From: CBDBIG01 sp965205845 [NCBI: bacterium]
Lineage (GTDB): Bacteria > SAR324
Reading direction: 5' to 3'
DNA length: 64,000 bases
NCBI GenBank assembly: GCA_965205845.1
Contig: CBDBIG010000005.1
Location: 124,001-188,000 of the forward strand
Shown here: one piece after another, positions 50,343 to 59,522 of the stretch
Layout: each line of letters starts with the position of its first letter
Numbering within the stretch: position 1 is the first letter of the stretch
Made by a program: the position numbers and the translations under genes
Notes under the pieces: model-generated
What the model was told of the DNA's origin: nothing
What the model saw: only the letters and a program-made list of their open reading frames with translations
The model's database searches: none

Positions 50343-51329
50343 TTATGGCGCTAGGTGTGTGCCCTCGCTTCTTTGTTGCTGTGTGCCCTCGCTTCTTTGT
50401 TGCTGTGTGCCCTCGCTTCTTTGTTGCTGTGTGCCCTCGCTTCTTTGTTGCTGTGTGCCCTCGCTTCTTTGTTGCTGTGTGCCCTCGCTTCTTTGTTGCT
50501 GTGTGCCCTCGCTTCTTTGTTGCTGTGTGCCCTCGCTTCTTTGTTGCTGTGTGCCCTCGCTTCTTTGTTGCTGTGTGCCCTCGCTTCTTTGTTGCTGTGT
50601 GCCCTCGCTTCTTTGTTGCTGTGTGCCCTCGCTTCTTTGTTGAAGGGCAAGATCCATTTCTTGATTGATACGTCGGGCGGCCTTAAGGGGGTTTTTGGCT
50701 TGATAAATAGGGCGCCCTACCACAATGTAATCGGCACCGTTATCAATGGCTTGGGCAGGGGTTGTTACACGCTGCTGGTCATCCCCCGCGACCTCGCTCC
50801 AATCGGGGCGCACCCCTGGGCAAACAATCAAAAAATCATCGCTCACTCCGGCACGTACCTGACGTGCTTCCAAGGGCGAACAAATGACCCCCGCGCACCC
50901 TATGCTGCGCGCTTTAACGGCCAAACCAAGCACTTTCTTCGAGAGGTTGCCCACGGCTTTTTCACTGGTGAGCACGGTAACTGCGAGGACCTTCAACCGC
51001 TCTAGTTGAGCGCGTTTCAGGGCTTCTTTCATCCCTTCACCCATCATATGAATGGTGGCAAGCACAATGCCATCGTTCTGGGTTTCGAGGCTTTTTAGGG
51101 CATCGGCCACCGTGTTGGGAATGTCGAGAAGTTTTAAATCCAAAAACACTTTGGCTTTGGCTCTTTTAATCTCCTCAAGCAGGGCAAACCCTCCCCCAAA
51201 AAAGGCGCGCATGCCAATTTTAAAATAGGCCACCTCAGGGGACAGTTGCTCAATAAAGCCGCCCATTTCATCACTCCAACCAGTAAACTGGTCAAGGGCT
51301 ACTATAAGGCGGCGGTTGGGTGCTGGCAT
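50343..51329 (-). CDS. pyrF: PyrF, orotidine 5'-phosphate decarboxylase, with repeat tail
   Basis: 328 residues; the family is about 230. LIVALDQFTGWSDEM, FLDLKLLDIPNTVADALKSL (the D-x-K-x-x-D catalytic set), GVICSPLEARQVR, IVCPGVRPDWSE and GADYIVVGRPIYQAKNPL are all in place. After ARRINQEMDLAL the normal C-terminus is followed by twelve in-frame QQRSEGTQ octapeptides, ending QRSEGTHLAP. The enzyme makes UMP. The tail follows the last helix, so folding may be unaffected. Confidence 0.93.
   Translation of the reverse strand: MPAPNRRLIVALDQFTGWSDEMGGFIEQLSPEVAYFKIGMRAFFGGGFALLEEIKRAKAKVFLDLKLLDIPNTVADALKSLETQNDGIVLATIHMMGEGMKEALKRAQLERLKVLAVTVLTSEKAVGNLSKKVLGLAVKARSIGCAGVICSPLEARQVRAGVSDDFLIVCPGVRPDWSEVAGDDQQRVTTPAQAIDNGADYIVVGRPIYQAKNPLKAARRINQEMDLALQQRSEGTQQQRSEGTQQQRSEGTQQQRSEGTQQQRSEGTQQQRSEGTQQQRSEGTQQQRSEGTQQQRSEGTQQQRSEGTQQQRSEGTQQQRSEGTHLAP
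50355..50642. repeat. twelve-copy 24-bp array in the pyrF 3' end
   Basis: Perfect 24-bp units (forward strand has GCCCTCGCTTCTTTGTTGCT in each). The multiple-of-three length keeps all units in frame and adds 96 residues to PyrF. No unit shows a mismatch, so expansion is recent. Confidence 0.96.
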
Positions 51330-52334
51330 GGCAAACAGGTTTCTTTTCGAAATATTCCTACAAAATACACCCGCGCAAAATACATGCCCCGATGCATGAA
51401 CGCAAGAAAAATAGCGTGACGATTCTGCGAGGCATCCATTTCCGACCGTATCTTATTCTGCCAACATCGCAAAAACTACACAAGCATTATATCGATGGAA
51501 TATTTGTGCCGGCCATTTTTATGGTGCCCGTCCCCATGCTTTGCGACCACATCGAAATGGCGAAAATAGCGGGATATAGCGCGATTTCTGACACAGCTGT
51601 ACTCCACAAAGATGGCTGCGCCGAGACACATGCTTTGCGACTCGTAATTCAACGGGTTTTTTGTGGTAATCGCGGTTTGCGGATAGCGATTGCCAGCAAA
51701 GCCACACCAGCGTTTTTGCTTGTAAAATAAAAGCAAGAAAAACCCCTATGGTTTGCTCACTGCCCTTGGGTGCAAAATCCATTGGGCAACGCCTGAGCAC
51801 GGCCGAGCAAAACAATAAGATGCCTTGCCCTGCAAAATAGGGGGCTGGGACGGCGGAAGCAACACCCCCACAAATACCGTGGAAAAACGTGCTAAAAACG
51901 TGTTAGGAACGTCCAAAAATGGCTTGCAAAAACGTCACAAAACACCCCTTTTTACGTCATTTGAGCAAGGGATCGCTCCTTGTTCTTTTTGTAAGCGATT
52001 GGTATTTAAGCCTTTTATTTTTTCAGCTGCCCTTAAAAAAGGTTTTGGGGTTTTTTTCGCCCCCTTGGCGATCCTTTTTGGGCAGGGGTTTCTCCTTGTT
52101 TTATTTTGTAAGTGGTTGGTATTTAAGCCTTTTATTTTTTCAGCTGCCCTTGAAAAATGTTTGGGTTTTTTTCACCCCCCTGGCGAGCCTTTTTTTAAAA
52201 CCACGGTTTCTTTGAGCGCAATCCAAGCCTGCGCGGAGCTTACGCCGGCCTCTGTGTCAAAGCCAAAAAATCCTACGCTAAAGCCCAAAAGCAAAGCCCT
52301 TTACGCCTACCAGCAGCATGGTTAGATTGCCAAG
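51330..52334. other. phage-remnant region with 116-bp duplication
   Basis: No intact gene is evident. An AGCGGGATATAGCG piece near 51568 recalls the outer repeat. A MuA fragment lies at 51744. A 116-bp segment (from 51976) is repeated from 52092 to about 52200 with changes; both contain GTATTTAAGCCTTTTATTTT. Open frames exist (for example 51825-52325), but their peptides are the repeat plus low-complexity sequence. Confidence 0.5.
51744..51812 (+). pseudogene. MuA transposase fragment
   Basis: Reads PYGLLTALGCKIHWATPEHG, matching PQGLLTALGCKIHWAMPYHG of the MuA region at about 7000-7060. Only about 23 codons remain. It shows Mu-like sequence also on the far side of the housekeeping block. 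Confidence 0.75.
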
Positions 52335-53477
52335 CTATCCTACCGAGAGGGTTTCAAGAAAGCGGGTTAGTTTAAGGCGATTATGTTCTGGCAATCCCAC
52401 AAATTCCAAATGCAAATTTTGCATGGTAGACTCTGTGCTCGGGCTGGTACGTACCATCTGTGCTACAATGTCTTCGGGAATGCTCGCTTCTGGCAAGGTA
52501 AACAGCATCATTTGACCTGCCTCTGGCAAACGTTTATCCGTCCTCGCGCGCACCAAGGCGCCCCCAGCACTTAAGTCATGGAGTTCCCCTAAAAAAACAT
52601 AGTTGGCATCGCGCGCTTTAGCCAAAGCTGTGGTTTTTTTTATGGAATAGGAATCCGCCATCACATGAAACTTGGCGCTGATCGAGGTTGTGATACGTTT
52701 TGTAGAACGAAACTGCAAGCGCTGAATGGTGGCGGTATGGGATAGGGAAAGGGTATGAATTTCCCCCATCAATTGTTCGATGAGTTTCACCTTAAATTCA
52801 TATTCTGCGTCATTTTCCCTGGAAGTACGGATGATAAGGTGGTCGATTTTTTTTAAATTAACAGGCTTTCCCTTGGAGGTGGGAGAGCGAATCAGCCATT
52901 GATGCTCCCACACGGTCACAATGCGTGATACAAAGCGCACTTGGCGGTCGCCGAGGGGAATGCGTACCTGCACGATTAAGCCAGGTGCAAGTAAGCGGGT
53001 ATCGTTGAACGGATTGCGCGGATTGGCAAACCCGTAGTTGAGTAACTGGCGCAGGCGCGGGGTTCTTCTCAGCAGGGGGTCTGAAGGGTTTTGGGTACGA
53101 AAAAGAGAGACGGCGTCCTCATAAATCATTTTGGATTGCAATATGGGCATGAGCTTGCTTGGGTTATCCCCCCCAGCCAATTGAACCAAGGCCGCAAGGT
53201 CCTCTTTTTCGAGGTGTAGGTCACTAAGCAGTTGCCGTTGCTGGGTTTTACCTATCTTGCCTCGGTGCGCAGTTCCGTGCCGATTGCGCAAGAGCAAGGG
53301 CAATGCCAGGGCAAACAGCCCCGCGGCAACCACAAACCACCCCAGCAACATCATATCTGAGGTTCCAGAAGAGCCAGACTGGCGGAAGCGAAGCGCTTTT
53401 AGCTGCGAACTGGACACCTGAGCCAAGATTGGGCTAAGCCACAGATGGATCGAGGAAAACAAAAAAAGCATAGGCAT
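52335..53477 (-). CDS. membrane-anchored PilZ-domain protein
   Basis: 380 residues. A signal-like N-terminus and a clear membrane segment (MMLLGWFVVAAGLFALALPL, residues about 42-62) precede a cytosolic part. The C-terminal domain has the PilZ pair: RSTKR (RxxxR) followed 40 residues later by DLSAGG (DxSxxG), which bind cyclic di-GMP. The region before it may be YcgR-N-like. It may adjust motility or surface polysaccharide in response to c-di-GMP. Standing alone on the reverse strand, divergent from nadD. Confidence 0.78.
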   Translation of the reverse strand: MPMLFLFSSIHLWLSPILAQVSSSQLKALRFRQSGSSGTSDMMLLGWFVVAAGLFALALPLLLRNRHGTAHRGKIGKTQQRQLLSDLHLEKEDLAALVQLAGGDNPSKLMPILQSKMIYEDAVSLFRTQNPSDPLLRRTPRLRQLLNYGFANPRNPFNDTRLLAPGLIVQVRIPLGDRQVRFVSRIVTVWEHQWLIRSPTSKGKPVNLKKIDHLIIRTSRENDAEYEFKVKLIEQLMGEIHTLSLSHTATIQRLQFRSTKRITTSISAKFHVMADSYSIKKTTALAKARDANYVFLGELHDLSAGGALVRARTDKRLPEAGQMMLFTLPEASIPEDIVAQMVRTSPSTESTMQNLHLEFVGLPEHNRLKLTRFLETLSVG

Positions 53478-53677
53478 TTTTATTTAGCAAAAAATTTTAA
53501 GATGAAACCCGAAGCCTGAACCTATCATAATGAGAAGCCATTTTGGTACAATGCACCGATGGGTTTCTTTGTGATCCCCTTTGGTAAGCAGGTAAGAAGG
53601 ATTCTATTGCACACCATTCGTGAATTAAAATTCATGATGACTTCGAATGGATGTTATGGCAGCGGGGCGCATGATAG

Positions 53678-54415
53678 ATGGGAATGGCAGGTGGAGCGCA
53701 CACAGCATGGCAGGTGGTTTATGGAGGGTCGTTTAACCCTTTGCATATTGGCCATGTGGCTTTGGTTGAAAGCCTTGCCACCTTGCCAGAGGTAGCCAAA
53801 ATATGGGTGATCCCAGCCCATCGATCGCCTTACAAGCCAACCCAGACCATGCTGCCCAATACACTGCGCTTAAGGATGCTTAGAGCCCAGTTTTCAAAAA
53901 CGCCCAAGGTGTGCATTTCAACATTTGAAATCGACAAACGAGGGTCCTCTTATAGCGTCGATACCTTGCTTTGGTTGCGTGCTACCTTGGAAAAGGAGGC
54001 CTGTGAAATGACACCTGGGGTGCCGCCTTGTCTTGCCCTCGTGCTTGGTTGGGATGCTTTTATGGCCATCCCAGGCTGGCGTGAAATTACTACCATTTTG
54101 CGCATGGTGGCCCTGTGGGTGGTGCCACGCCAGGGGGAACCACAAAACCCCCAAACCAAGCACAATTGGTTTGCCAGGGTGCCTTTGGCCGTCCAAACAC
54201 TTTTAAAAGATACGCAGCCCCAAGCATTGATACAAGCGCTATTGCTGGGGCAATGCATCCCTAAGGTATTGCGCTATCAACTTAGGCTGTTGCCCTTGAA
54301 ATTGCCGTCTATTTCGTCTTCGTATGTTATGCAAACCCGAAAAGAATGCTGGGTTGCGCCCATGGCACGCCCTTTTTTGCAGGCATATTGGCAAGCGCAA
54401 ACCCCCACAAAATAG
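53678..54415 (+). CDS. nadD: NadD, nicotinate mononucleotide adenylyltransferase
   Basis: About 245 residues. VVYGGSFNPLHIGHVALVES has the nucleotidyltransferase GxFxPxHxGH motif. IWVIPAHRSPYKP, SYSVDTLLWLRA, LGWDAFMAIPGWREI and a C-terminal LPSISSSYVM (the ISSTxIR site) follow. It makes deamido-NAD from nicotinate mononucleotide. Two close ATGs (53678, 53684) are possible starts. The final SSSYVM departs from the usual SSTxIR. Confidence 0.88.
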   Translation: MGMAGGAHTAWQVVYGGSFNPLHIGHVALVESLATLPEVAKIWVIPAHRSPYKPTQTMLPNTLRLRMLRAQFSKTPKVCISTFEIDKRGSSYSVDTLLWLRATLEKEACEMTPGVPPCLALVLGWDAFMAIPGWREITTILRMVALWVVPRQGEPQNPQTKHNWFARVPLAVQTLLKDTQPQALIQALLLGQCIPKVLRYQLRLLPLKLPSISSSYVMQTRKECWVAPMARPFLQAYWQAQTPTK

Positions 54416-54656
54416 AGTGCTTGCCTGATGATGGGTTAAAACGCATGGCGCCTATGAGCATCTAAGATTGGGGTTTTTGTCAAAAAGCCACGCTTGCCTT
54501 GCCCATAGTTATATTTTTTTTAAAAAGGACTTGTGCAGGACGTTGCGCAAGCCAGCCAAGCCATGGATGCACCCAAAGTTGCGTTATCTAGAAAAAAAAG
54601 CTATGTTTTACCCCGCCCCATTGCCGTTGCGCAAACGCTCCCAACTGCGTACGACC

Positions 54657-55481
54657 ATGCTAGGTTTGCACTTAAAACGGGCTTTGCGCACGGCATTCAC
54701 GTGGCTGTTTCCTGCGTGTTGCATGGGTTGTGAAACGCACCTCCCTACCCGCGATGCTTTTTTTATGTGCAAAGCCTGCACAGCGCACTTGCCGTGGCTT
54801 AAAAACGCCCTCCCAGAATCTTCATTAAACCAGCGGTGGGGTCTATCTCTCGCTCCTAGGATGGTTGGCAACGCTTTTGCGCCTCCAGCCAAGGCGGGGG
54901 AAGTAACCCCCACGCCCTTTTTGTACACCGTGTTTCGCTTTGAAAGGGACATTCGACATTGGGTATGGAGACTAAAATACCAACGGCAAACGCAGTTGGC
55001 CCCCATGCTAGGGTATTTAATGGCACTTTCACCCGTGAGTGGAGCACTGTATGCCTGGGCCGATTGCATTGCCCCGGTACCCTTGCATTGGCGTAGGCTA
55101 AGTGAACGCGGTTTTAACCAAAGTATGCTGCTGGCCTACCACTGGCACAAGGCTGTATTAGAGCAGCGTTTGAGCACGCCTCACAACGGGCAGGGCGCAC
55201 AATGGATGCCAAACGTGTTACTGCGGCTGCGTTATACCAAAATGCAAATGCGCTTAAATGCCCGTGAACGGTTTGAAAACGTGAAGGGGGCTTTTGGTGT
55301 GATGCCTCACAAAGGACGCCTTGGCGCGGCCAAAACGCGGCAACGCATTGTGCGCAAGTGCTGGTTGTTAATTGATGATGTCAGTACCACAGGAATGACA
55401 GGGCATGCCTGTGCAAAGGCACTGATGCAAGCAGGGGCAGCAGAAGTGCGCATGTTGACCTTGGCATGGACACCGCTTTAG
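54657..55481 (+). CDS. comF: ComF family phosphoribosyltransferase-like protein
   Basis: 274 residues from the ATG at 54657; the frame is open to 54468. The N-terminal zinc site is FPACCMGCE...FFMCKAC. The core has YTVFRFERDIRHWVWRLKYQ, PVPLHWRRLSERGFNQSMLL, and the PRPP loop CWLLIDDVSTTGMTGHACAK. ComF/GntX proteins support DNA uptake or recombination in several bacteria; the reaction is not firmly known. Confidence 0.88.
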   Translation: MLGLHLKRALRTAFTWLFPACCMGCETHLPTRDAFFMCKACTAHLPWLKNALPESSLNQRWGLSLAPRMVGNAFAPPAKAGEVTPTPFLYTVFRFERDIRHWVWRLKYQRQTQLAPMLGYLMALSPVSGALYAWADCIAPVPLHWRRLSERGFNQSMLLAYHWHKAVLEQRLSTPHNGQGAQWMPNVLLRLRYTKMQMRLNARERFENVKGAFGVMPHKGRLGAAKTRQRIVRKCWLLIDDVSTTGMTGHACAKALMQAGAAEVRMLTLAWTPL

Positions 55482-55557
55482 CAACCCATAAAAAATGGCA
55501 TCCTATATTTTTTGAGTATCACGCTGTGTGTACGCGGTTTTTTAAAGTAACTCTCCC

Positions 55558-56148
55558 ATGGGCATGGTAAGCCGTTTCATGAAAACCATACGTTCAAAAA
55601 CGCGTTTGCGTTTGCCCAGGTTGGTTTTGCGTGCCTTGATGCCCAAGCAGGCTTTCTTATTGTGGAAATATGTGCTCGACAACCGTCAATGGCTAGCCAC
55701 TTGGGAGCCTGAGCACACCCCCTTTTATTATACAAAGCGAGGGCAGCAAATGGTGCTTGAGCAATGCGTGTTAGAATACCAAAATGACAACATTCTTTTT
55801 GGTGCTTTTCAAGGGAGGGATATGAATACCATGGTCGGGCGTGCCAGTGTGAGTGGGGTCTCTCGAGGGGCATCACAAAGCGCAGTGGTCGGTTACTCGG
55901 TAGACAAAAATCACGTTGGGCGGGGCTATGGAACAGAGATATTACAAGGTTTGGTCACATATGTTTTTTGTGAATTGGAATTACACCGCTTGCAGGCCTC
56001 GGTCATGCCCAGCAATGCCGCGTCGATCCAGGTGCTTAAAAAATGCGGGTTTCGCTGTGAAGGGCGTGCCCTACGCTATTTATGCATTCGTGGCAAGTGG
56101 GAAGACCACGACATATACGCCTTAACCGCCGAAGACCTCTCCTTATAG
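55558..56148 (+). CDS. RimJ/RimL-type GNAT acetyltransferase
   Basis: 196 residues. VVGYSVDKNHVGRGYGTEIL holds the acetyl-CoA loop (GRGYG). HRLQASVMPSNAASIQVLKK, CGFRCEGRALRYLCIRGKWE and DHDIYAL follow the RimJ pattern. It should acetylate the N-terminus of a ribosomal or other protein. Located between comF and a methyltransferase gene, with gaps of 76 and 58 bp. Confidence 0.87.
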   Translation: MGMVSRFMKTIRSKTRLRLPRLVLRALMPKQAFLLWKYVLDNRQWLATWEPEHTPFYYTKRGQQMVLEQCVLEYQNDNILFGAFQGRDMNTMVGRASVSGVSRGASQSAVVGYSVDKNHVGRGYGTEILQGLVTYVFCELELHRLQASVMPSNAASIQVLKKCGFRCEGRALRYLCIRGKWEDHDIYALTAEDLSL

Positions 56149-56206
56149 TTACAACCGTTTTTTTGTAAACGAACATCCCCACGTGGTATGCAAAGGCAAG
56201 CAAGTG

Positions 56207-57196
56207 ATGGTACCCGTAAGCCAAAAGCGGATGCTCGATCAAAAACGAGAGCATGGGCAGTATTTTACCACCAGCAACCCATTTAAGACGGCAGCTTTTC
56301 GCCAATGGGCAGAGAAAATCCCCCTCAGCCAAGCCCGCATTTTAGAGCCCTTTGCGGGCAGCAATAACCTTATTCACTGCTTGCAAGACCTTGGCTTGTG
56401 CAACGCATTTCAAGCGTATGATTTGCACCCAAAGCACCCCGAGGTACAACAGCGTGATACGCTGCAATCTTTTCCGCGGAACCACCCCGTGTGCGTTACA
56501 AACCCCCCGTGGTTGGCGCGTAATTCCGCCAGCAAAAGGGGGCTTCCCTTCCCCAGCACCATTGTTTACGACAACCTTTACAAGCACTGCCTAAGCCTTT
56601 GCTTGGAGCATTGTAAACACGTGGCTGCGCTGATTCCAGCCTCGTTCTTGCAGAGCAATCTGTTTCAAAATCGCCTTGAAGTGTACATGTTGCTGCACAA
56701 CCGGCATGTGTTTCACGACACCGACCACCCCGTGTGCCTTGCCTTATTTGGAGAGAAAACTCCCGACACCCAAATCTATTATGACAACCAGTTCATCGGT
56801 TTGTTGCGCAATCTCAAACGGCATTTACCCAAAGTACGTCGGCAGCGCACCCTCAAATTTAACGACCCTCATGGTGCCTTGGGTTTTATCTCTTTCGACA
56901 GCATCCATGCGCCCAGCATTCGCTTTTGTGAGGCAAAGGAGATTGCCCACCGTCCCATCAAGATGTCTTCAAGGTTTTTTACGCGCATAGGGGGTGATAT
57001 CGAGGATTTAGGCGGCCTTATTGGAAGGCTTAACCAAGCCCTGGCCCAGTTTAGGGCCAGCACGGATGATGTTTTTTTAACCCCCTTTAAGGGATTGCGT
57101 CGCGATGGGAAGTACCGCCGCAGAATGGAGTTTGCCATGGCACGGGATTTTATTTGCGCCTATGGCTGGTTTCGAGGCTTTTCGAACCGTGGATAA
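56207..57196 (+). CDS. DNA adenine-type (N6/N4) methyltransferase of a restriction-modification locus
   Basis: 329 residues from the ATG at 56207 (GTG/ATG options from 56183). REHGQYFTTSNPF, ILEPFAGSNNLIHCLQ (motif I), AYDLHPKHPEVQQRDTLQSF and VTNPPWLARNSASKRG (NPPW motif IV) are seen. No target-recognition domain can be named. The next credible gene is a broken endonuclease-like gene on the same strand, so this is probably the protective half of a type II system. Confidence 0.83.
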   Translation: MVPVSQKRMLDQKREHGQYFTTSNPFKTAAFRQWAEKIPLSQARILEPFAGSNNLIHCLQDLGLCNAFQAYDLHPKHPEVQQRDTLQSFPRNHPVCVTNPPWLARNSASKRGLPFPSTIVYDNLYKHCLSLCLEHCKHVAALIPASFLQSNLFQNRLEVYMLLHNRHVFHDTDHPVCLALFGEKTPDTQIYYDNQFIGLLRNLKRHLPKVRRQRTLKFNDPHGALGFISFDSIHAPSIRFCEAKEIAHRPIKMSSRFFTRIGGDIEDLGGLIGRLNQALAQFRASTDDVFLTPFKGLRRDGKYRRRMEFAMARDFICAYGWFRGFSNRG

Positions 57197-57374
57197 AACC
57201 TCCCTCCTTTTGTGTATAAACCCCTGGGGTGCCGTGGGATTGCTTTTTTGGCTTGTGCAGCCCATTTTTGAAAAAATATATGCTATCCTGGAGGCCCGCT
57301 GCCAAGACTGTAGAGAGAACTACCTTAGCCAAATGTGCCAAAGGCAGTTTACTGTGAAAAACGGGGAGTTTTGA
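57189..57374 (+). CDS. possible small ORF between methylase and endonuclease
   Basis: 61 residues from a GTG overlapping the methylase stop. DKTSLLLCINPWGAVGLLFW has a hydrophobic segment; QDCRENYLSQMCQRQFTVKN ends it. It fills the gap exactly to 4 bp before the next GTG. Could be a controller-type or chance frame; no HTH seen. Confidence 0.3.
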   Translation: MDKTSLLLCINPWGAVGLLFWLVQPIFEKIYAILEARCQDCRENYLSQMCQRQFTVKNGEF

Positions 57375-57377
57375 TGG

Positions 57378-58069
57378 GTGCCAAACGCTAACCATTCTCA
57401 ATTCACGCTCGATTACCGCCAAAGGTACGTTGAGGCATATCGCCAAAACGTGGAGAAAGTGCATGACCAAATGCGCCAAGGTCAGCTTGATGAGAAAATT
57501 ACCACCTTTTGCGGGCTTCACAGGTTTAAAGAAGCCGAGGTACGCCAGGCCATTGCCAGCAGTCCCATTGTGGCGGCCTTCTTTGCGTACGATCCTCAAA
57601 AGCAAAATTTTTACACGAACACTGCTGCCAAATTTATTCAAGGTCTGCCACGGGTCTTTGAGTTTCAACAATATGCCCGCCGAAGTGCTATGTATGTTGT
57701 AGGTGGGCGCGTGTTTTCTCAAAAACAGTTGCGACGAAGCAGGATGCTCGAAAGGGACAAAGCCCCTCCAGTTTACATGGTGCTATGGGGGCAAACGGTT
57801 TTATGCTCGCCATACGCATCAACGCGTTTTGGGTGGCCAGCAAAACACCCAGCACCAGGGTTTAAAAACGTTTATTAGCGATAAGTAACCACAGTAGACT
57901 GCGCGATACCTTTTTTATTGCCATCGCCGATGGCGCTTTTTATCGCGAACAAAATTCTAGTCAAGGGCGCACGCCTTTGGAAGCACTCAGGCATTTGACA
58001 AATCGTCAGTCAGTACATGCCTGTAATATCAACGATTTATTGCCGCTTACGCAGGAATTGTGCCCATAG
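57378..58069 (+). pseudogene. type II restriction endonuclease-like gene, frameshifted
   Basis: From a GTG at 57378 (GGGGAG upstream) comes QFTLDYRQRYVEAYRQNVEK ... RVFEFQQYARRSAMYVVGGR. Two frame changes are then needed: first to FYARHTHQRVLGGQQNTQHQ, which resembles the T..GG.QDNQ block of several type II endonucleases, then after about 57868 to SNHSRLRDTFFIAIADGAFY and the stop at 58067. Unbroken it would be about 230 residues. With both shifts real, restriction is lost while the methylase stays intact. Confidence 0.55.
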
Positions 58070-58294
58070 CCCTTGAAGCGTATGAAGCGTACAAACAAAA
58101 GTTGCAAAGCGTGTGAATGGTTACATGTATTTTTTAATGGCAACCTTGCCCTTGAAAAAACCATCGTCCATGGAATACACTCGTGAGGGGTGCGCCACTT
58201 TAAGCGTATTTTTTGAGCCAAAACGGCTTTTTTAAAACCTTCATTGTGTCAGAGCATCGTTGTGCCAAACAACGCATCACCCCCTATTTTTGCC

Positions 58295-59434
58295 ATGCAG
58301 CAGGGTAACAAATCGAAAGTACTGCTTACCCGCCGCCAGGCCATTCGTACCCTAGGAGTGGCTACTTTTGGGGCGTGGCTAAGCAGGCCGACCTTGGTCC
58401 ATGCATTACGCAGCACCAAAACCAAACCATGGCTTATTTGGTGGGCCGGGGGTGGGGCACAGCTGGGTCAAGCCACCTTGCACGCACAAAGTTCCCCCGA
58501 TTTTCTGTCTTTGATGCACGTGGAATGGCAAAGCGATGCCCTCGACTTTTTAAGACCAGCCAGTGCCAATTGGAAACCCAAAACCCCCAGCACACCGCCT
58601 GTTTTGGTGGTTGAAACCTTGCCCTCTGCCGAGGTATGGCATACTCCCAATGCACGGCCATTGCGCCAAAGTGTCTCCAAAGCAAAGGCCGTGATTTTGT
58701 TAGGTTCACAAGCATCCTTTGGTGTGCTCGCAAACAGCCCACAAGACTTAAAAGCATTTGTCAACCAATGTAAACGGGCCAAAACCCCGTTGCTTAAACT
58801 CCCAGGCGTCCCGCCCCCACCCCAGCATTTGCTTGGTATCATCACCCATTTAGAAATTTTTGGTTTTCCCAAGCTCGATTCTCTACAACGCCCCTTGCTA
58901 TACTACCGGCACACGGTATGCCATGACTGTGAACGCCAAGGCGACCTCCAACGGGGCAAATTTGCCCAAGGGTATGGAGAGGCAGGGTGTTTGTTGAACT
59001 TGGGCTGTAAAGGACCTATTACCCACAACAGCTGTGCCATTTCACGCTGGAATAACGGCAGTAATTGGTGCGTGGGTGCGGGTGGTCCTTGTACAGGTTG
59101 CGCTGCCCCGGGCTGGCCCGAGCATGCCGGGTTAGGCTTGTATGGCAGTGTTCCATTAAAAAGCCACGGTGCTGCGAGTTGGATTTGGAGAAATTTGCAT
59201 GGTGTGGGGGTAGGGATCCTAAGCCTTGGCGCGGTGGGGGCTTTGTTGCAAATTCTGCGTGGATATTTTTTTCCGCAACAACGTGCTTTGCAACCCGCCC
59301 TGAGACCCCTGGGCAATCACACAATACCCAAGCCTGCCACCGCCTTAAGCCAAAAACCCACGGGCAAGACGGGAGCATCGGCTGTGCATGCAACCCCTGC
59401 CTCCAGCAGCAAGGCCGCGTCGAATAACAGGTAA
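58295..59434 (+). CDS. [NiFe]-hydrogenase small-subunit homologue lacking the proximal Fe-S site
   Basis: 379 residues. A Tat signal (LLTRRQAIRTLG, RR at 13-14) implies folded export. Hydrogenase small subunits have CxxC near the start, GSCAS and PGCPP for the proximal cluster; here these read AGGGAQLG (51-58), GSQAS (137-141) and PGVPP (170-174). All four ligands are gone. The distal set (H206, C209, C232, C238) and medial set (C247, C266, C269) keep hydrogenase spacing. C259 stands where [3Fe-4S] types have Pro. A membrane anchor lies at 301-322. Start ATG at 58295; upstream TTG/GTG codons exist. Confidence 0.88.
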   Translation: MQQGNKSKVLLTRRQAIRTLGVATFGAWLSRPTLVHALRSTKTKPWLIWWAGGGAQLGQATLHAQSSPDFLSLMHVEWQSDALDFLRPASANWKPKTPSTPPVLVVETLPSAEVWHTPNARPLRQSVSKAKAVILLGSQASFGVLANSPQDLKAFVNQCKRAKTPLLKLPGVPPPPQHLLGIITHLEIFGFPKLDSLQRPLLYYRHTVCHDCERQGDLQRGKFAQGYGEAGCLLNLGCKGPITHNSCAISRWNNGSNWCVGAGGPCTGCAAPGWPEHAGLGLYGSVPLKSHGAASWIWRNLHGVGVGILSLGAVGALLQILRGYFFPQQRALQPALRPLGNHTIPKPATALSQKPTGKTGASAVHATPASSSKAASNNR

Positions 59435-59522
59435 ACAAAATGGTGCTTTGCGAGCAACAACAACAAAGCGTCGTTGTCACCCATTTACCAAAAACACCAC
59501 CCACACTTAAGAGGTACATCCA

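Noticed and set aside
51825-52325. 166-codon forward ORF in the remnant region.
   Set aside because: It consists mainly of the diverged 116-bp duplication and T-rich sequence, with no ribosome site or recognisable domain.
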